Assembly (NCBI RefSeq): GCF_024505045.1
Contig: NZ_JANIBM010000008.1
Coordinates: 1 to 64,000 of the forward strand
Length of the DNA: 64,000 bases
DNA from: Methylomonas aurea
GTDB taxonomy: Bacteria; Pseudomonadota; Gammaproteobacteria; Methylococcales; Methylomonadaceae
Direction: 5' to 3'
Positions 26,908 through 36,516 of the stretch are shown one piece after another. A program made the position numbers and the translations under genes. How positions within the stretch are numbered: the first letter of the stretch is position 1; the number at the start of each line of letters is the position of its first letter. The notes beneath the pieces are model-generated. The model ran no database searches. It was not told the DNA's origin and worked only from the letters and a program-made list of their open reading frames with translations.

Positions 26908-29051
26908 CGCAGGATCGGGACGGCGGTCGACCGGCTATTGAAGGCTCTGGCAAACTCGGCGAATTCGGCAGCCGGCATCGGCCGCTGGTAGAGAAATCCC
27001 TGTACTACAGTGCAGCCGTTATCCAACAGAAAATTGGCCTGGTCCTGGTTTTCGACGCCTTCGGCTACCACCTCCAGCGACAGTGCATCGGCCAACGCCA
27101 AAATTGCTGCGGTAATCGCCATGTCGTCTTCGTTGTGCGGCAAGTCGCGAACGAAGCTGTGGTCTACTTTGAGTTCTGAGATCGGCAGTTTTTTCAAATA
27201 GGACAGCGACGAGTAACCGGTGCCGAAATCGTCGATGCTGATCTTGACGCCCAATGCCTGTAATTCGCGCAGCGTGACCAAGGCGTCCTCAACGTTGTGC
27301 AGCAATATCGTCTCGGTCAGTTCTAATTTTAAATAGCGCGGCTCCAGCCCGATCTGCGCCAGCAGTCCGCGGACATGGCCGCCGAAACCGGCTTGGCGGA
27401 ACTGGTTGGCCGACACGTTGACCGCCATAACGAGTTCCGGACAGTCGCCCTGCCGGCGCCAGGCGAGTACTTGGCGGCAGGCGTTTTCCAATACCCAATT
27501 GCTGATCTGTACGATCAGGCCGGAATCTTCGGCAATCGGGATGAATTGCGACGGGCCGATCAAACCCAATTCCGGGTGGCGCCAGCGGATCAGGGCCTCG
27601 CAGCCGGCCACCCGATGACGGCGAATGTCGATTTTGGCCTGGTAATGCAGCTCGAGTTCGTCGCGTTCGATCGCCCGGCGCAGGCTGTTCTCCATCGCCA
27701 GTTTGTGGAAGGCGGCGACGTTGAGCGATTTGCTGAAGAACTGGTAGTTGTTGTGGCCGTATTCGCCGGCATGGTTCATCGCAAATTCGCCGTTCTTGAT
27801 AAAGCCATCCTCGTCCATACCGTCGCCGGGGTAGACCGCGATGCCGATATTGATGCCTAAGAATAGTTCTGTGGCCTCGACCGGAAACGATTGTTGCATG
27901 ATCTGAAAGATGCGTTTGGCGACTTTGACGCTGTCGCGGGAGTCCTCTACCCGGTTTAACAATACGGTAAAAGTGCTGCCGCCGAGTCGGGATACGGTCA
28001 TGTTGGCCAGATCCAGCTCGCAGTTGACCGATACGTAATCTGATTCCCTGACTTCGGCAACCAGCCGGTCGGCGAACATTTTCAACACGTGGTCGCCGAT
28101 TTTCGGCCCCAAGGTTTCGTTGATGCGTTTGAAACGGGCGATGCTAATGAACAGCGTCGACAGCGCCGAGCCGTAGCGGTCGCAATAGGCCATGGCTTGG
28201 CCCAGAATCTCTTTGAACAGCGTGCGGTTGGGCAGCCCGGTCAGCGGGTCGTAATAGGACAAAAACCTTACCCGTTCTTCGATGTGGCGGCGTTCCGTGA
28301 TGTCCTGAATGGCGCCGCGGATGCGATCGACCGTATCGTTCTCGACGATGGGTTCGCCTTGTATGTGAATCACCCGGTCGCCGCCGTCCCGATGCGCTAA
28401 CGGCAATTCGATGCGGAAGCTCAACTTGTTTTTCAGGCACAAGTCTATGGCTTGTTGCAGCTTGGCGGCCTCAGACGCGTCCACCCGGTTCAGCAAATCC
28501 TGCAAATTCAAGTCTTGGCGCGGCGGATCGAAGTCCAGAATGTTGAAGATTTCCTCGGAACACTGCAGCGCGTCGCTGGCAACATGCCATTCCCAGCTGC
28601 CGAGCTGGGCGATTTTTTGCGCTTTGCGCAATTCGGCCTCGCTCTTGGCTAATGCCGACAGCGTGGCGACCGAGCGCAAAAGATAACGTAAGCGGTGCGG
28701 CAAGGTCGGCCAGCTGATCGGTTTGGCGATAAAATCGGTGGCGCCCAGCTCGAACGCGCGGTTAACCGATTCGAGGTCGTCCACCCCCGTCAGCATCACG
28801 ATCGGCAAGATTGAGTTGCCCGGCATCCGGCGAATGGCTTGCAGGCAGTCGAAGCCGTTCAAGTCCGGCAGCATTACGTCCAGCAGCACCAGATCGGGTT
28901 TGCGGCTGGCGCACAGTTCCAGGCCCTGGCCGCCGTCGGCGGCACAAACCACATCGAAGCCTTCACGCTGCAGGATGTCCCGCAACATCAAACGCACCAT
29001 GTCGTCATCGTCGATCGCCAGAATGAGATGGGGGGCGTGAGATTGATGCAT
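26904..29051 (-). CDS. Response regulator with PAS, degenerate GGDEF and EAL domains
   Basis: A 715-residue protein built as receiver (phospho-acceptor Asp58 in VLLDVMLPDLNG), PAS, GGDEF and EAL. The GGDEF signature is lost: the motif position reads RLGGSTFTVLL, so cyclase activity is unlikely and the domain may only bind GTP or regulate. The EAL domain keeps GCEALIRWRH, LELTETILL and IDDFGTGYSSLSYLKKL, so phosphodiesterase activity is plausible. Its start codon abuts the kinase stop (TAAATG) and its end overlaps the next gene (ATGA), which shows tight co-translation. Confidence 0.9.
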   Translation of the reverse strand: MHQSHAPHLILAIDDDDMVRLMLRDILQREGFDVVCAADGGQGLELCASRKPDLVLLDVMLPDLNGFDCLQAIRRMPGNSILPIVMLTGVDDLESVNRAFELGATDFIAKPISWPTLPHRLRYLLRSVATLSALAKSEAELRKAQKIAQLGSWEWHVASDALQCSEEIFNILDFDPPRQDLNLQDLLNRVDASEAAKLQQAIDLCLKNKLSFRIELPLAHRDGGDRVIHIQGEPIVENDTVDRIRGAIQDITERRHIEERVRFLSYYDPLTGLPNRTLFKEILGQAMAYCDRYGSALSTLFISIARFKRINETLGPKIGDHVLKMFADRLVAEVRESDYVSVNCELDLANMTVSRLGGSTFTVLLNRVEDSRDSVKVAKRIFQIMQQSFPVEATELFLGINIGIAVYPGDGMDEDGFIKNGEFAMNHAGEYGHNNYQFFSKSLNVAAFHKLAMENSLRRAIERDELELHYQAKIDIRRHRVAGCEALIRWRHPELGLIGPSQFIPIAEDSGLIVQISNWVLENACRQVLAWRRQGDCPELVMAVNVSANQFRQAGFGGHVRGLLAQIGLEPRYLKLELTETILLHNVEDALVTLRELQALGVKISIDDFGTGYSSLSYLKKLPISELKVDHSFVRDLPHNEDDMAITAAILALADALSLEVVAEGVENQDQANFLLDNGCTVVQGFLYQRPMPAAEFAEFARAFNSRSTAVPILR

Positions 29052-31787
29052 TTACGAGGTTGTAACGGGAAGTTGTTGCAGGATTGCTTTATAGGCGGTT
29101 TGCAAGGATTCGGCAACAAGACTATCGAATGCCAGCGTGTTGTCGCGGGCAGCATGTTCCAAATTGCGGGCCAGTTCCGCCAGTTGCGCGGCGCCGATAT
29201 TGGCCGCCGTCGACTTCAGGCTATGCGCAGCCTGGCGCACCTCGGTGCTTTGCCGGTTCTCGATTGCGGTTGCGATCGCGCGGATCTGCTGCGCGGCATT
29301 TTCCCGGAACAGGCGCAATACCTCGGCGACCAACTCGTCGCCGCCGATCTGGCGTAGCGAACGTAGTTCGGCCGAGTCGAAAGCCGTCCGGCGAATTTCG
29401 GCATCTGGCCGGGCGGGTTGCGAATCTCCGATCAGCGCCCGGATTTTGTCGTGTAGGGTTTTTTGCAAAAACGGCTTGCTCAGATAATCGTCCATACCGA
29501 CCCGCAGGCATTTCTCGCGGTCGCCCTCCATCGCGTTGGCGGTCAGGGCGATGATCGGCGTCCGTTTGGCGCCGCTGGCCTGTTCCAGTTCGCGGATGCG
29601 TTGCGTGGCGGTATAGCCGTCCATGACCGGCATCATGCAATCCATCAGAATCAGATCGGCCGGTTCGGTTTGGAACAGATCCAACACTTCCTGGCCGTTG
29701 CCGGCGCAGATCAAGTTGTACCCCAATTGGCGCAGCATCGCGCTGCAGATTTTCTGGTTCACCGGATTGTCTTCAGCCAACAGGATGCGCAATCCGGACG
29801 GCGCCGGAACCGGTTTGGCTTCCGCCGCGGCCTCGGTTGCGGGCGGCAGCAAGCGCAACAGGGTGTCTTGTAAGGTACGGCGGTACACCGGCTTTTGCAG
29901 ATGCACGTCGCAACCGCAGTTGCGGATATCGGCCATTTCCGCCTCGTCCGCACAGGAGGAAATAATCACCAGTCGCAACCTGGCAAAGCGTACGTCATCC
30001 CGTATGCGCCGGGCCAGCTCGGTACCGTTCATGCCCAGCATGCGCATGTCCAGCAGCGCGATATCGAAAAATTGGCCGGATCGGGCGCTCTGTTCCAAAA
30101 TTTCCAGGGCGTGGCTGCCGTTCTTGGCAACGCGGAAATGCATGCCGAATTCCGCCAAGTGGTTTTCCAGGATTTTGGCGTTGGTGGCGTTGTCTTCCAC
30201 CACCAGCACGTATTTGCCGGCCAAATTGGCTTGTGATGCAGCCTTAGCCGGCAGCGGCGCCAGAGCTTCGCGCAACGGCAAATAGACGCTGAAAACCGAG
30301 CCGACCTGCGGCTGGCTTTCGACCCGAATATTTCCGCCCATCAATTCGCACAGTTCCTTGCTGATGACTAGGCCTAGGCCGGTACCGCCGTATTTGCGGG
30401 TAGTCGAACCGTCGGCTTGGCTGAAGGCCTGAAACAGTCGGGACAGGGCTTCCCGGTTCATGCCGATGCCGGTATCGCTGATTTTGAACTCCAGGCACAG
30501 GCCGGTGGCCGACGAGCATAGTTTCGGTTCGCAATTGCGGACCTGAAGCTTGACTTCCCCTGCTTCGGTGAATTTAACAGCGTTCGATAACAGATTGGTC
30601 AGAATCTGGCGCAAGCGGTAGGGGTCGCCGCGGACTTCTTTCGGCGTTTCCGGATCGATTTCGCAGAGCAGGCGGATGTTTTTGCTGCTGGCGCGTTCGA
30701 AGAACAAAGTACCTAGCTGGTCGATCAAATTGCTCAGGCTGAAATCGGTTTCCTCCAGTTCCAGTTTGCCCGCTTCGATTTTGGAGAAATCCAGAATGTC
30801 GTTGATGATGGTCAGCAGCGAATCGGCCGAGCTGAACACGGTTTCCGCGTATTGGCGCTGGGTCGGATTCAATTCCGAGCCGAGCAGCAATTCGGTCATG
30901 CCGAGCACGCCGTTCATCGGCGTGCGGATTTCGTGGCTCATCGTCGCCAGGAATTGCGACTTGGCGATGCTGGCGGCCTGTGCGTCCAATACCGCTTGGC
31001 GCAAATCGGCGGTGCGCAGATCCACTTCGCGTTCCAGGCAGCCGCGCTGGTTTTCCAGCTCGGCATCGCGTTGCTGGATACGCTCGATCATCTGATTGAA
31101 ACTCTTCACCAGTTGGCCGATTTCGTCGCTGCTTTCGCCCTTGGCCCGCACCATATAGTTGTTGTCGACCGATACCTGTCTGGCCAGTTGCGACAGCCGC
31201 GTCAGCGGGGCGGCGATCGAAGCGGCCAGACGACGGCCGAACCGGACGGCAAACATGAAGGAGGCGAGCATCGCCATTAGAATCTGGCCGAGGTTGATGG
31301 CGACTGCCCGCCACAGCGGGCGTAAATCGATCAGCACTCGCAGATAGCCGATCACTTCGCCGCTATCGTCAGGCAACGGGTTCAGCGTGATCAGGTTCAA
31401 TAGCCGCTGCCTTTGCCCGAGCAGTTGTTCCTGCGCCTTCAACAAGGTCGGCGGGAAACTGCCGGGTGCTGCCTGTGCCGGATAATTGGCGAAAATCTCG
31501 CCGTCCCGGCCGTAGAGTTGCGCCGATAAAATTTCCGGTTTACCGCGTAAGGTGGCGAGTATGTCGGAACCGGTTTTGGCGTCGCCGAACAATAGCGCGG
31601 CGCCGGCACTAAACCCTATCATCTTGCCCAGAGAGCGGATTTCGTTGAGCTGCTCTTTTTTTTCCTGCCAGACCTGAGTGACGCTGACGATCGCCAAAGT
31701 CAGCGCTAAGGCCAGCGCCAGTGTAATGGCCTGCAGGCGCTGCAGTTTATAGGTCATCGGCAAATCGACTAGCTTATCCCGGATCAT
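29052..31787 (-). CDS. CHASE8-type hybrid histidine kinase with two REC domains and HPt
   Basis: A 911-residue inner-membrane kinase. Order: membrane helix, periplasmic CHASE8-like domain (AGAALLFGDAKTGSDILATL, then EILSAQLYGRDGEIFANYP), second helix, HAMP (APLTRLSQLARQVSVDN), coiled coil, HisKA (FLATMSHEIRTPMNG, His about 285), HATPase (GTGLGLVISKELCELMGG), receiver 1 (Asp about 580), receiver 2 (Asp about 716) and HPt (AAHSLKSTAANIG, His about 855). CHASE8 is the sensor of YfiN, which YfiR inhibits; a yfiR-like gene lies just upstream, 19 bp away. I infer that YfiR controls this kinase. Met11 (31757) is an alternative start. Confidence 0.92.
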   Translation of the reverse strand: MIRDKLVDLPMTYKLQRLQAITLALALALTLAIVSVTQVWQEKKEQLNEIRSLGKMIGFSAGAALLFGDAKTGSDILATLRGKPEILSAQLYGRDGEIFANYPAQAAPGSFPPTLLKAQEQLLGQRQRLLNLITLNPLPDDSGEVIGYLRVLIDLRPLWRAVAINLGQILMAMLASFMFAVRFGRRLAASIAAPLTRLSQLARQVSVDNNYMVRAKGESSDEIGQLVKSFNQMIERIQQRDAELENQRGCLEREVDLRTADLRQAVLDAQAASIAKSQFLATMSHEIRTPMNGVLGMTELLLGSELNPTQRQYAETVFSSADSLLTIINDILDFSKIEAGKLELEETDFSLSNLIDQLGTLFFERASSKNIRLLCEIDPETPKEVRGDPYRLRQILTNLLSNAVKFTEAGEVKLQVRNCEPKLCSSATGLCLEFKISDTGIGMNREALSRLFQAFSQADGSTTRKYGGTGLGLVISKELCELMGGNIRVESQPQVGSVFSVYLPLREALAPLPAKAASQANLAGKYVLVVEDNATNAKILENHLAEFGMHFRVAKNGSHALEILEQSARSGQFFDIALLDMRMLGMNGTELARRIRDDVRFARLRLVIISSCADEAEMADIRNCGCDVHLQKPVYRRTLQDTLLRLLPPATEAAAEAKPVPAPSGLRILLAEDNPVNQKICSAMLRQLGYNLICAGNGQEVLDLFQTEPADLILMDCMMPVMDGYTATQRIRELEQASGAKRTPIIALTANAMEGDREKCLRVGMDDYLSKPFLQKTLHDKIRALIGDSQPARPDAEIRRTAFDSAELRSLRQIGGDELVAEVLRLFRENAAQQIRAIATAIENRQSTEVRQAAHSLKSTAANIGAAQLAELARNLEHAARDNTLAFDSLVAESLQTAYKAILQQLPVTTS

Positions 31788-31806
31788 GGCTGGTTCGGTT
31801 CTGACG

Positions 31807-32427
31807 TTATTTGTTCAGATTAAGGTTCAGGTTGCGGGCCAGTTTCAGCAACTGTGCGCTGATACGGACGTTCGCCGCGTTGGCGTTGTCCAGATTGACT
31901 TCGAAATTCAACCGGTTGCCGTCCTGCACCAGACCGATCGTGCCGTTTTGTTCCAGAAAGCCCGGTTTGTCGCTGACCGTGACCACAGGCGTGCCTCTCA
32001 GTTCGCGCGGAATGTCGCCGGCATTGGCGGCCGATTTGGCGATGAATACCAGATGGCAGACTTTCAAATCCTTGATCGGTAAGTCCTGAAGTACCGTCAA
32101 GGGTTTGCCGTTGACGGTTTTGCCTTCCAGAGCCAGCAGGTTGTCACCGAGGTTGTGCGGCGTAACCAAACACAGGTTGTATTTGCTTTGGCTGGCGGAC
32201 TCCGGCCATTCGATGAATTTGAAAAAGTTGTAGAGAAACGCGACTTTCACGGCGGCCTCGTTTGCCGTTTCCGCGGCGTAGGCCGGGTGGGCGAACATAA
32301 GTAGCAGACTAAGCATAGCGCCGGCCGAGCGTTTAGAATTTGCGGCTTTTCGGCACAATCCGGATCCCGCGCGAATAATGCCGCGAAGGATGGTGGTTGC
32401 GAATTTTTGCCGGGTTTGCAAATTCAT
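31807..32427 (-). CDS. YfiR-family periplasmic protein (DUF4154)
   Basis: A 206-residue protein of the YfiR/DUF4154 family. Landmarks: EAAVKVAFLYNFFKFIEWP after the signal region, YNLCLVTPHNLGDNLL, CHLVFIA, VVTVSDKPGFLEQNGTIGLV, and a C-terminal NANVRISAQLLKLA-like helix. The signal peptide core (MLSLLLMFAHPAYAAE) begins at an internal Met at 32316, so that Met, not the upstream ATG at 32427, may be the true start. In Pseudomonas, YfiR represses the CHASE8 sensor of the cyclase YfiN in the periplasm. Here it lies between two TonB-dependent receptor genes and a CHASE8 kinase gene. The conserved Cys pair of redox-controlled YfiR is not fully evident. Confidence 0.88.
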   Translation of the reverse strand: MNLQTRQKFATTILRGIIRAGSGLCRKAANSKRSAGAMLSLLLMFAHPAYAAETANEAAVKVAFLYNFFKFIEWPESASQSKYNLCLVTPHNLGDNLLALEGKTVNGKPLTVLQDLPIKDLKVCHLVFIAKSAANAGDIPRELRGTPVVTVSDKPGFLEQNGTIGLVQDGNRLNFEVNLDNANAANVRISAQLLKLARNLNLNLNK

Positions 32428-32445
32428 CGAGGTCTGCCGTCCGCG

Positions 32446-34518
32446 TTAGAAATGCCAGCGCAAGGTACCGTAGACCTCGCGTTGTACGGCGGTTGCAGTC
32501 GAAAACAGATCGGAGCCGTATTCGAAATGGTAACTGTCGAGCAGATTGCGCCCGACCAGTGCCAATTCCAAGCCCGAGCCCAAGTCCCAAGCCAGGCGCG
32601 CGTCCAGATCGTGGTAGCCCTGGGTGAAGCTGCCGTTGGTGACGGTCGAATTGACGAAGCGCCAATTCAAGTCCAATTTCAGTTGTGGTGTCAGTTGGTA
32701 CATCGACCAGAGCATGGCCTTGTGCGCCGGATAGCTGCCGCTGTCGTTGATGAAAACGCCGGCCGGAGTGGCGTTGCCGGGGCGGATTCGGTCTTCCTCG
32801 TGGCTGTAGTTGGCTTTCAGTTTCCAATATTCGGAGACTTGCCAGTCCAAGCTGATTTCGCCGCCGTAGACTTCGCCGATACCGAAATTGCCGGTGGTCG
32901 ATTTGATCAACAGGTAGCTGGAAGGGGGCAATACCGAAATCGTATTGCTGGACAGATCGTCGTAGTTGTAGTGGTACAGCGCGACGTCGGCGCTGAGGTG
33001 CGGCAGCAATTGGCCGCGCCAGCCCAGCTCGAAACCGAGCATTTTTTCCGCAGCCATATTCGGATTGCCGACCAGGCCGGCGATTTGCGGTATCGGCAAG
33101 CCGGGATTCGGCGGCTGAACGCTCAGACTATACGAGATATTTTGTTCGACCCAATTAGGCGTTCTGACCGAGCGCGATACCGACGCCCAGAAGGAGTGGC
33201 GTTCGTTGGGGGTCCACAACAGGCGGGCATTGGGCTGCACTTCGAATTCGGTGACGGGGTTGTGCTCCACTTTGCCGCCCACGGTCAAACGCCAGCGGTC
33301 GGGAACCAAGCTGATTTCGTCTTGGGCGAAGAAACTGTAAATCCGGTCGGTACGCTGCGGCGCACTCATCGAAATTTGCGGGCTGTTCTCGAAATCGTTG
33401 ATATTGAAACGCAAACCGGTTCCCCACAGCAGCAGGTGGCGATCACCGAGTTTGTAGTTGTGTTGAAAGTCGATGTCGAAGCTGTCGATCTGGTAGCGCG
33501 AATTCAAGAACGGCGATTTGCGGCTGTGCCGATCCCAATACATCCGGACTACCGTGGTGGAGTCGGTGCCCTGGTGTTGCTCCCAGCGGCCCTGTAGGTA
33601 ATGGCCGTAGAACTGTTGATCGGCGGGCAGCGCCAGGGAGTAGGGCGCGGCCATGACCGGGGTCAAGTTGGCCGATAGCCTCGGGAAAGCGACGGGCGAA
33701 CCGTTGCCGTCGCCGATAAAGGCATCGCCTTGAATACTGAGCTTGTTGGCAATATCGAAGCTCTTGTCGTAACGAAAACCGGCTTTGCTCATGTCGCCTT
33801 CGTCGCCGGCCGGGTCTGCGGAATCCCGGGTTCTGGAGTCGCCGTAATCCGAATGGCGGGCGTAGACCTTCAGAAAGGCGTCGTCGCCCAAATCGGCGCC
33901 GTAACGCACGCCGCCGCCGTGGCGCTGAGTGCCGACCTGGCCGCTCAATAACGTGCCTTGAGTGTTCTTCGCGGTTTTGGTGACGATGTTGATGACGCCG
34001 TTCACGGCATTGGCGCCCCATAAACTGGCGCCAGGGCCGCGAATGACTTCGATGCGGTCGATGTCCCCCATCATCATGTCCTGTTGATCCCACCAAACCC
34101 CCGAGAACAGCGGGTTGTAGACGCTGCGGCCGTCCACCAGTACCAACAGTTTGTTGGCAAACTGGGTGTTGAATCCGCGGATCGAAACCGCCCACTTGTT
34201 GCCGTCGACCTTGGCTACGTTCAGGCCCGGTACCACCCGCAACGCTTCCGGAATCGTGGTCGCTCCGCTGCGGCGGATTTCTTCGTTGCTCAGTACGTAA
34301 ATTGCCGCCGGGACATGGCTGACATCGGTCGAAGTCTTCATGACCGAGGTCACGTCCAGGCTCATCAACTGCTCGACGCTGAGCGCGGTCAAATCCGGCA
34401 GGTTTTCGTCTTCCGGTACTTGGTTGGCGGCTTCGGCAAACCGTGCACAGGCCAACCAAGCTAGCGCGAGGGCTAAAGTTGTCGGTAGCAAAGATTGATT
34501 TACCTTGGTCAACATCAT
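32446..34518 (-). CDS. TonB-dependent outer-membrane receptor (second of pair)
   Basis: A 690-residue receptor. Signal peptide SLLPTTLALALAWLACARFAEA; then the short motif DLTALSVEQLMSLDVTSV; then the plug domain (SHVPAAIYVLSNEEIRRSG, EALRVVPGLNVAKVDG, VSIRGFNTQFANKLLVLVDG, RIEVIRGPGASLWGANAVNG) and a 22-strand-type barrel ending LRWHF, the C-terminal Phe needed for outer-membrane assembly. It lies six bases after the other receptor gene and 18 bases before the yfiR-like gene. The ligand is unknown. Its place in a signalling cluster suggests sensing as well as uptake. The start could be either of two adjacent ATGs. Confidence 0.92.
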   Translation of the reverse strand: MMLTKVNQSLLPTTLALALAWLACARFAEAANQVPEDENLPDLTALSVEQLMSLDVTSVMKTSTDVSHVPAAIYVLSNEEIRRSGATTIPEALRVVPGLNVAKVDGNKWAVSIRGFNTQFANKLLVLVDGRSVYNPLFSGVWWDQQDMMMGDIDRIEVIRGPGASLWGANAVNGVINIVTKTAKNTQGTLLSGQVGTQRHGGGVRYGADLGDDAFLKVYARHSDYGDSRTRDSADPAGDEGDMSKAGFRYDKSFDIANKLSIQGDAFIGDGNGSPVAFPRLSANLTPVMAAPYSLALPADQQFYGHYLQGRWEQHQGTDSTTVVRMYWDRHSRKSPFLNSRYQIDSFDIDFQHNYKLGDRHLLLWGTGLRFNINDFENSPQISMSAPQRTDRIYSFFAQDEISLVPDRWRLTVGGKVEHNPVTEFEVQPNARLLWTPNERHSFWASVSRSVRTPNWVEQNISYSLSVQPPNPGLPIPQIAGLVGNPNMAAEKMLGFELGWRGQLLPHLSADVALYHYNYDDLSSNTISVLPPSSYLLIKSTTGNFGIGEVYGGEISLDWQVSEYWKLKANYSHEEDRIRPGNATPAGVFINDSGSYPAHKAMLWSMYQLTPQLKLDLNWRFVNSTVTNGSFTQGYHDLDARLAWDLGSGLELALVGRNLLDSYHFEYGSDLFSTATAVQREVYGTLRWHF

Positions 34519-34524
34519 TGCTGC

Positions 34525-36507
34525 TCAGAATGTTAGCTGCAGCTTCAAACGCAGCTCCCTGCCGTTCATGCGGATGATGTCGACCTGATCGCTGACGCCG
34601 GGCATTTGCGGGTGGATATCGAACAGGTTGTAGATGCCGAAGGAGGTGTCGAGGCCGCGAATCAGTTTATCGGAACTCAGATTGATGTTAACCAGATTGT
34701 AGCCGTCGGCAAAACTGCCGGCGTAATCGAGTTTGCGTCGGTCGATAAAGATGTTTTCGATGCCCAGCGTTAGATAGTCGTTGAAGAACGATTCGGCGTA
34801 ATGCAATTTGAACAAGTTTTGCGGCGAATAAGTCGCCCAGGTGCCGTGGCTGTTCTCATTGGTTAGCAGATTGTAAGTATACGAGGCCTTCAATAACCGG
34901 CCTGAGCTCCAGCGTTTTTCCGCCTCCAACTCGATGCCGTAAGCGTGGTAACGGCCGTAATTTTGCACCGAATAGTCGCCGTTGATGTCTTCGCCGACCG
35001 GACGGCCCTGTAGCAACTGCGAGATATCGTTGTGAAACAGCGAGCTTAGCAACCGCAAACCGTTGGCGGAATGCCACTCGGCAATCGCTTCGTAGCTTTT
35101 GATCTGCTCTTCGCGCATGTCCGGATTGGCGACGAAACCGAATGCGTTGTAATCGCGTTCCCACGCATTGGGCGCACGAAACGTCGAACTGTAAAGCAGT
35201 TTGAATTGGGTATTGGCCAGCGGGCTCCAAATTAAGCCGAGCCGCGGATTCGCCTGCATGCTATTCAGCATATGGTGGTAGTCGACGCGGGCGCCGGCAC
35301 TGAAAATCAAATCATCCAGGATTTGGATGTCGTCTTGCAGATAGGCTTCCAGCCGGTGGCCGCTACGCCGGCTCTGCACGTAGGAAAAGTAAGGGTCGAT
35401 ATCGTGATTGACCAGAGTTTGGCGTTGGTCGTATTGGTATTCCAGACCCATGATTACGCGGTGGCCCGAAATCGGCGAAAAGGTTAGCTGGGCTTCGCCG
35501 CCCCACCAGCGGCCGCTGGCCAGGTCGTGGTTGATGATGCGGGCGCCGTCGAACCGATAAGCTTGGTCGGCGTGGTAATCGTAACCCTGGTAGTAGCCCT
35601 TGAGCTGGATCTTGCCGGTGTCGCTGAGATCTTTTTCGTATTTGAGGTTGGTAAAAAACTGTTTGTCTTCGGTGAAGTATTGCTGGTCGTTGAAAATCGC
35701 GTCGAACGACGCCGTCGGTACGCGTTTGAAACGGCTGACGTAACCGCCGCTGACCGTGAATTCCTCGAATTTAAACTTGCCGAACAAGCGGTCGGCGCGT
35801 TCGTCGTCCATGTTGTGGGCGACGCCGCTATTGGTTTCCGGCCTGTCGTAGCCAGGAAAATATAAGTTTTCCACGCCGGCGCTATCGAAATGCGAGGCGG
35901 AGAACAACAGGTCGGCGCCGTTATCGAGCGATTTGCCGTAACTGACCCGGCCCTTGTAGGTGTCGAAGGTGCCGATTTCGCCTGCTACTTGGGCGCCGTT
36001 GATGGCTCGGCCTTGTTTGGTGACGATGTTGATCATGCCCAAAAACGCGTTGGCGCCGTAAATCGACGAGCCGGAACCGGGCACGTACTCGATATGGTCG
36101 ACCAGATCCATGTCCAGCATGAATTCCTGCGCGATGTAGCCGCCGTCGTAGATGTTCTCGTTCAGGCGTTGGCCATCTATCATCAACAAAATCCGCGAAT
36201 TGTAATCGCCGCTGCGCATAAAGCCGCGCGCGCCGAGAAAACTGTAGTCGCGATCGTTGCTGGTAAACAGCCCGCGCAGGCTGTTCAGCGCTTCGGCCAG
36301 GGTGCGCCAGCCGAAGGTGCGGATGTCTTTTGCGGTCAGAATGGAAACCGAGGTCGGTGCCTGGCTGGTTTTGGTTCCCAGGCGCGATGCGCTGATGATC
36401 TCCAGGTTTAACAGTTCTTCGATCGACAGATTGGTGAAATCGTCCTGCGGCGCCTCGCCGGCCAAGGCCGCGGAAGCGAACAAAGATACCGCAATCAGTT
36501 TACGCAT
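34525..36507 (-). CDS. TonB-dependent outer-membrane receptor (first of pair)
   Basis: A 660-residue receptor starting at ATG 36507 (MRKLIAVSLFASAALAGEAP, a signal peptide); a GTG three codons upstream at 36516 is an alternative. The plug domain shows TNLSIEELLNLEIISASR, TSVSILTAKDIRTFG, RILLMIDGQRLNENIYDGG, HIEYVPGSGSSIYGANAF and INIVTKQGR; the barrel ends with LRLKLQLTF. It shares the N-terminal 'LSxEELLNLxI' type with the next receptor, a class often found beside GGDEF or kinase genes. First gene of the six-gene cluster running to 24067; the cluster promoter should lie in the 340 bp upstream. Confidence 0.92.
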   Translation of the reverse strand: MRKLIAVSLFASAALAGEAPQDDFTNLSIEELLNLEIISASRLGTKTSQAPTSVSILTAKDIRTFGWRTLAEALNSLRGLFTSNDRDYSFLGARGFMRSGDYNSRILLMIDGQRLNENIYDGGYIAQEFMLDMDLVDHIEYVPGSGSSIYGANAFLGMINIVTKQGRAINGAQVAGEIGTFDTYKGRVSYGKSLDNGADLLFSASHFDSAGVENLYFPGYDRPETNSGVAHNMDDERADRLFGKFKFEEFTVSGGYVSRFKRVPTASFDAIFNDQQYFTEDKQFFTNLKYEKDLSDTGKIQLKGYYQGYDYHADQAYRFDGARIINHDLASGRWWGGEAQLTFSPISGHRVIMGLEYQYDQRQTLVNHDIDPYFSYVQSRRSGHRLEAYLQDDIQILDDLIFSAGARVDYHHMLNSMQANPRLGLIWSPLANTQFKLLYSSTFRAPNAWERDYNAFGFVANPDMREEQIKSYEAIAEWHSANGLRLLSSLFHNDISQLLQGRPVGEDINGDYSVQNYGRYHAYGIELEAEKRWSSGRLLKASYTYNLLTNENSHGTWATYSPQNLFKLHYAESFFNDYLTLGIENIFIDRRKLDYAGSFADGYNLVNINLSSDKLIRGLDTSFGIYNLFDIHPQMPGVSDQVDIIRMNGRELRLKLQLTF

Positions 36508-36516
36508 TGGCCGCAC

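Noticed and set aside
29052-31787. Possible yfiN orthologue downstream of yfiR
   Set aside because: The CHASE8-like region is followed by HisKA, HATPase, two receivers and HPt; there is no GGDEF domain, so it is not YfiN.
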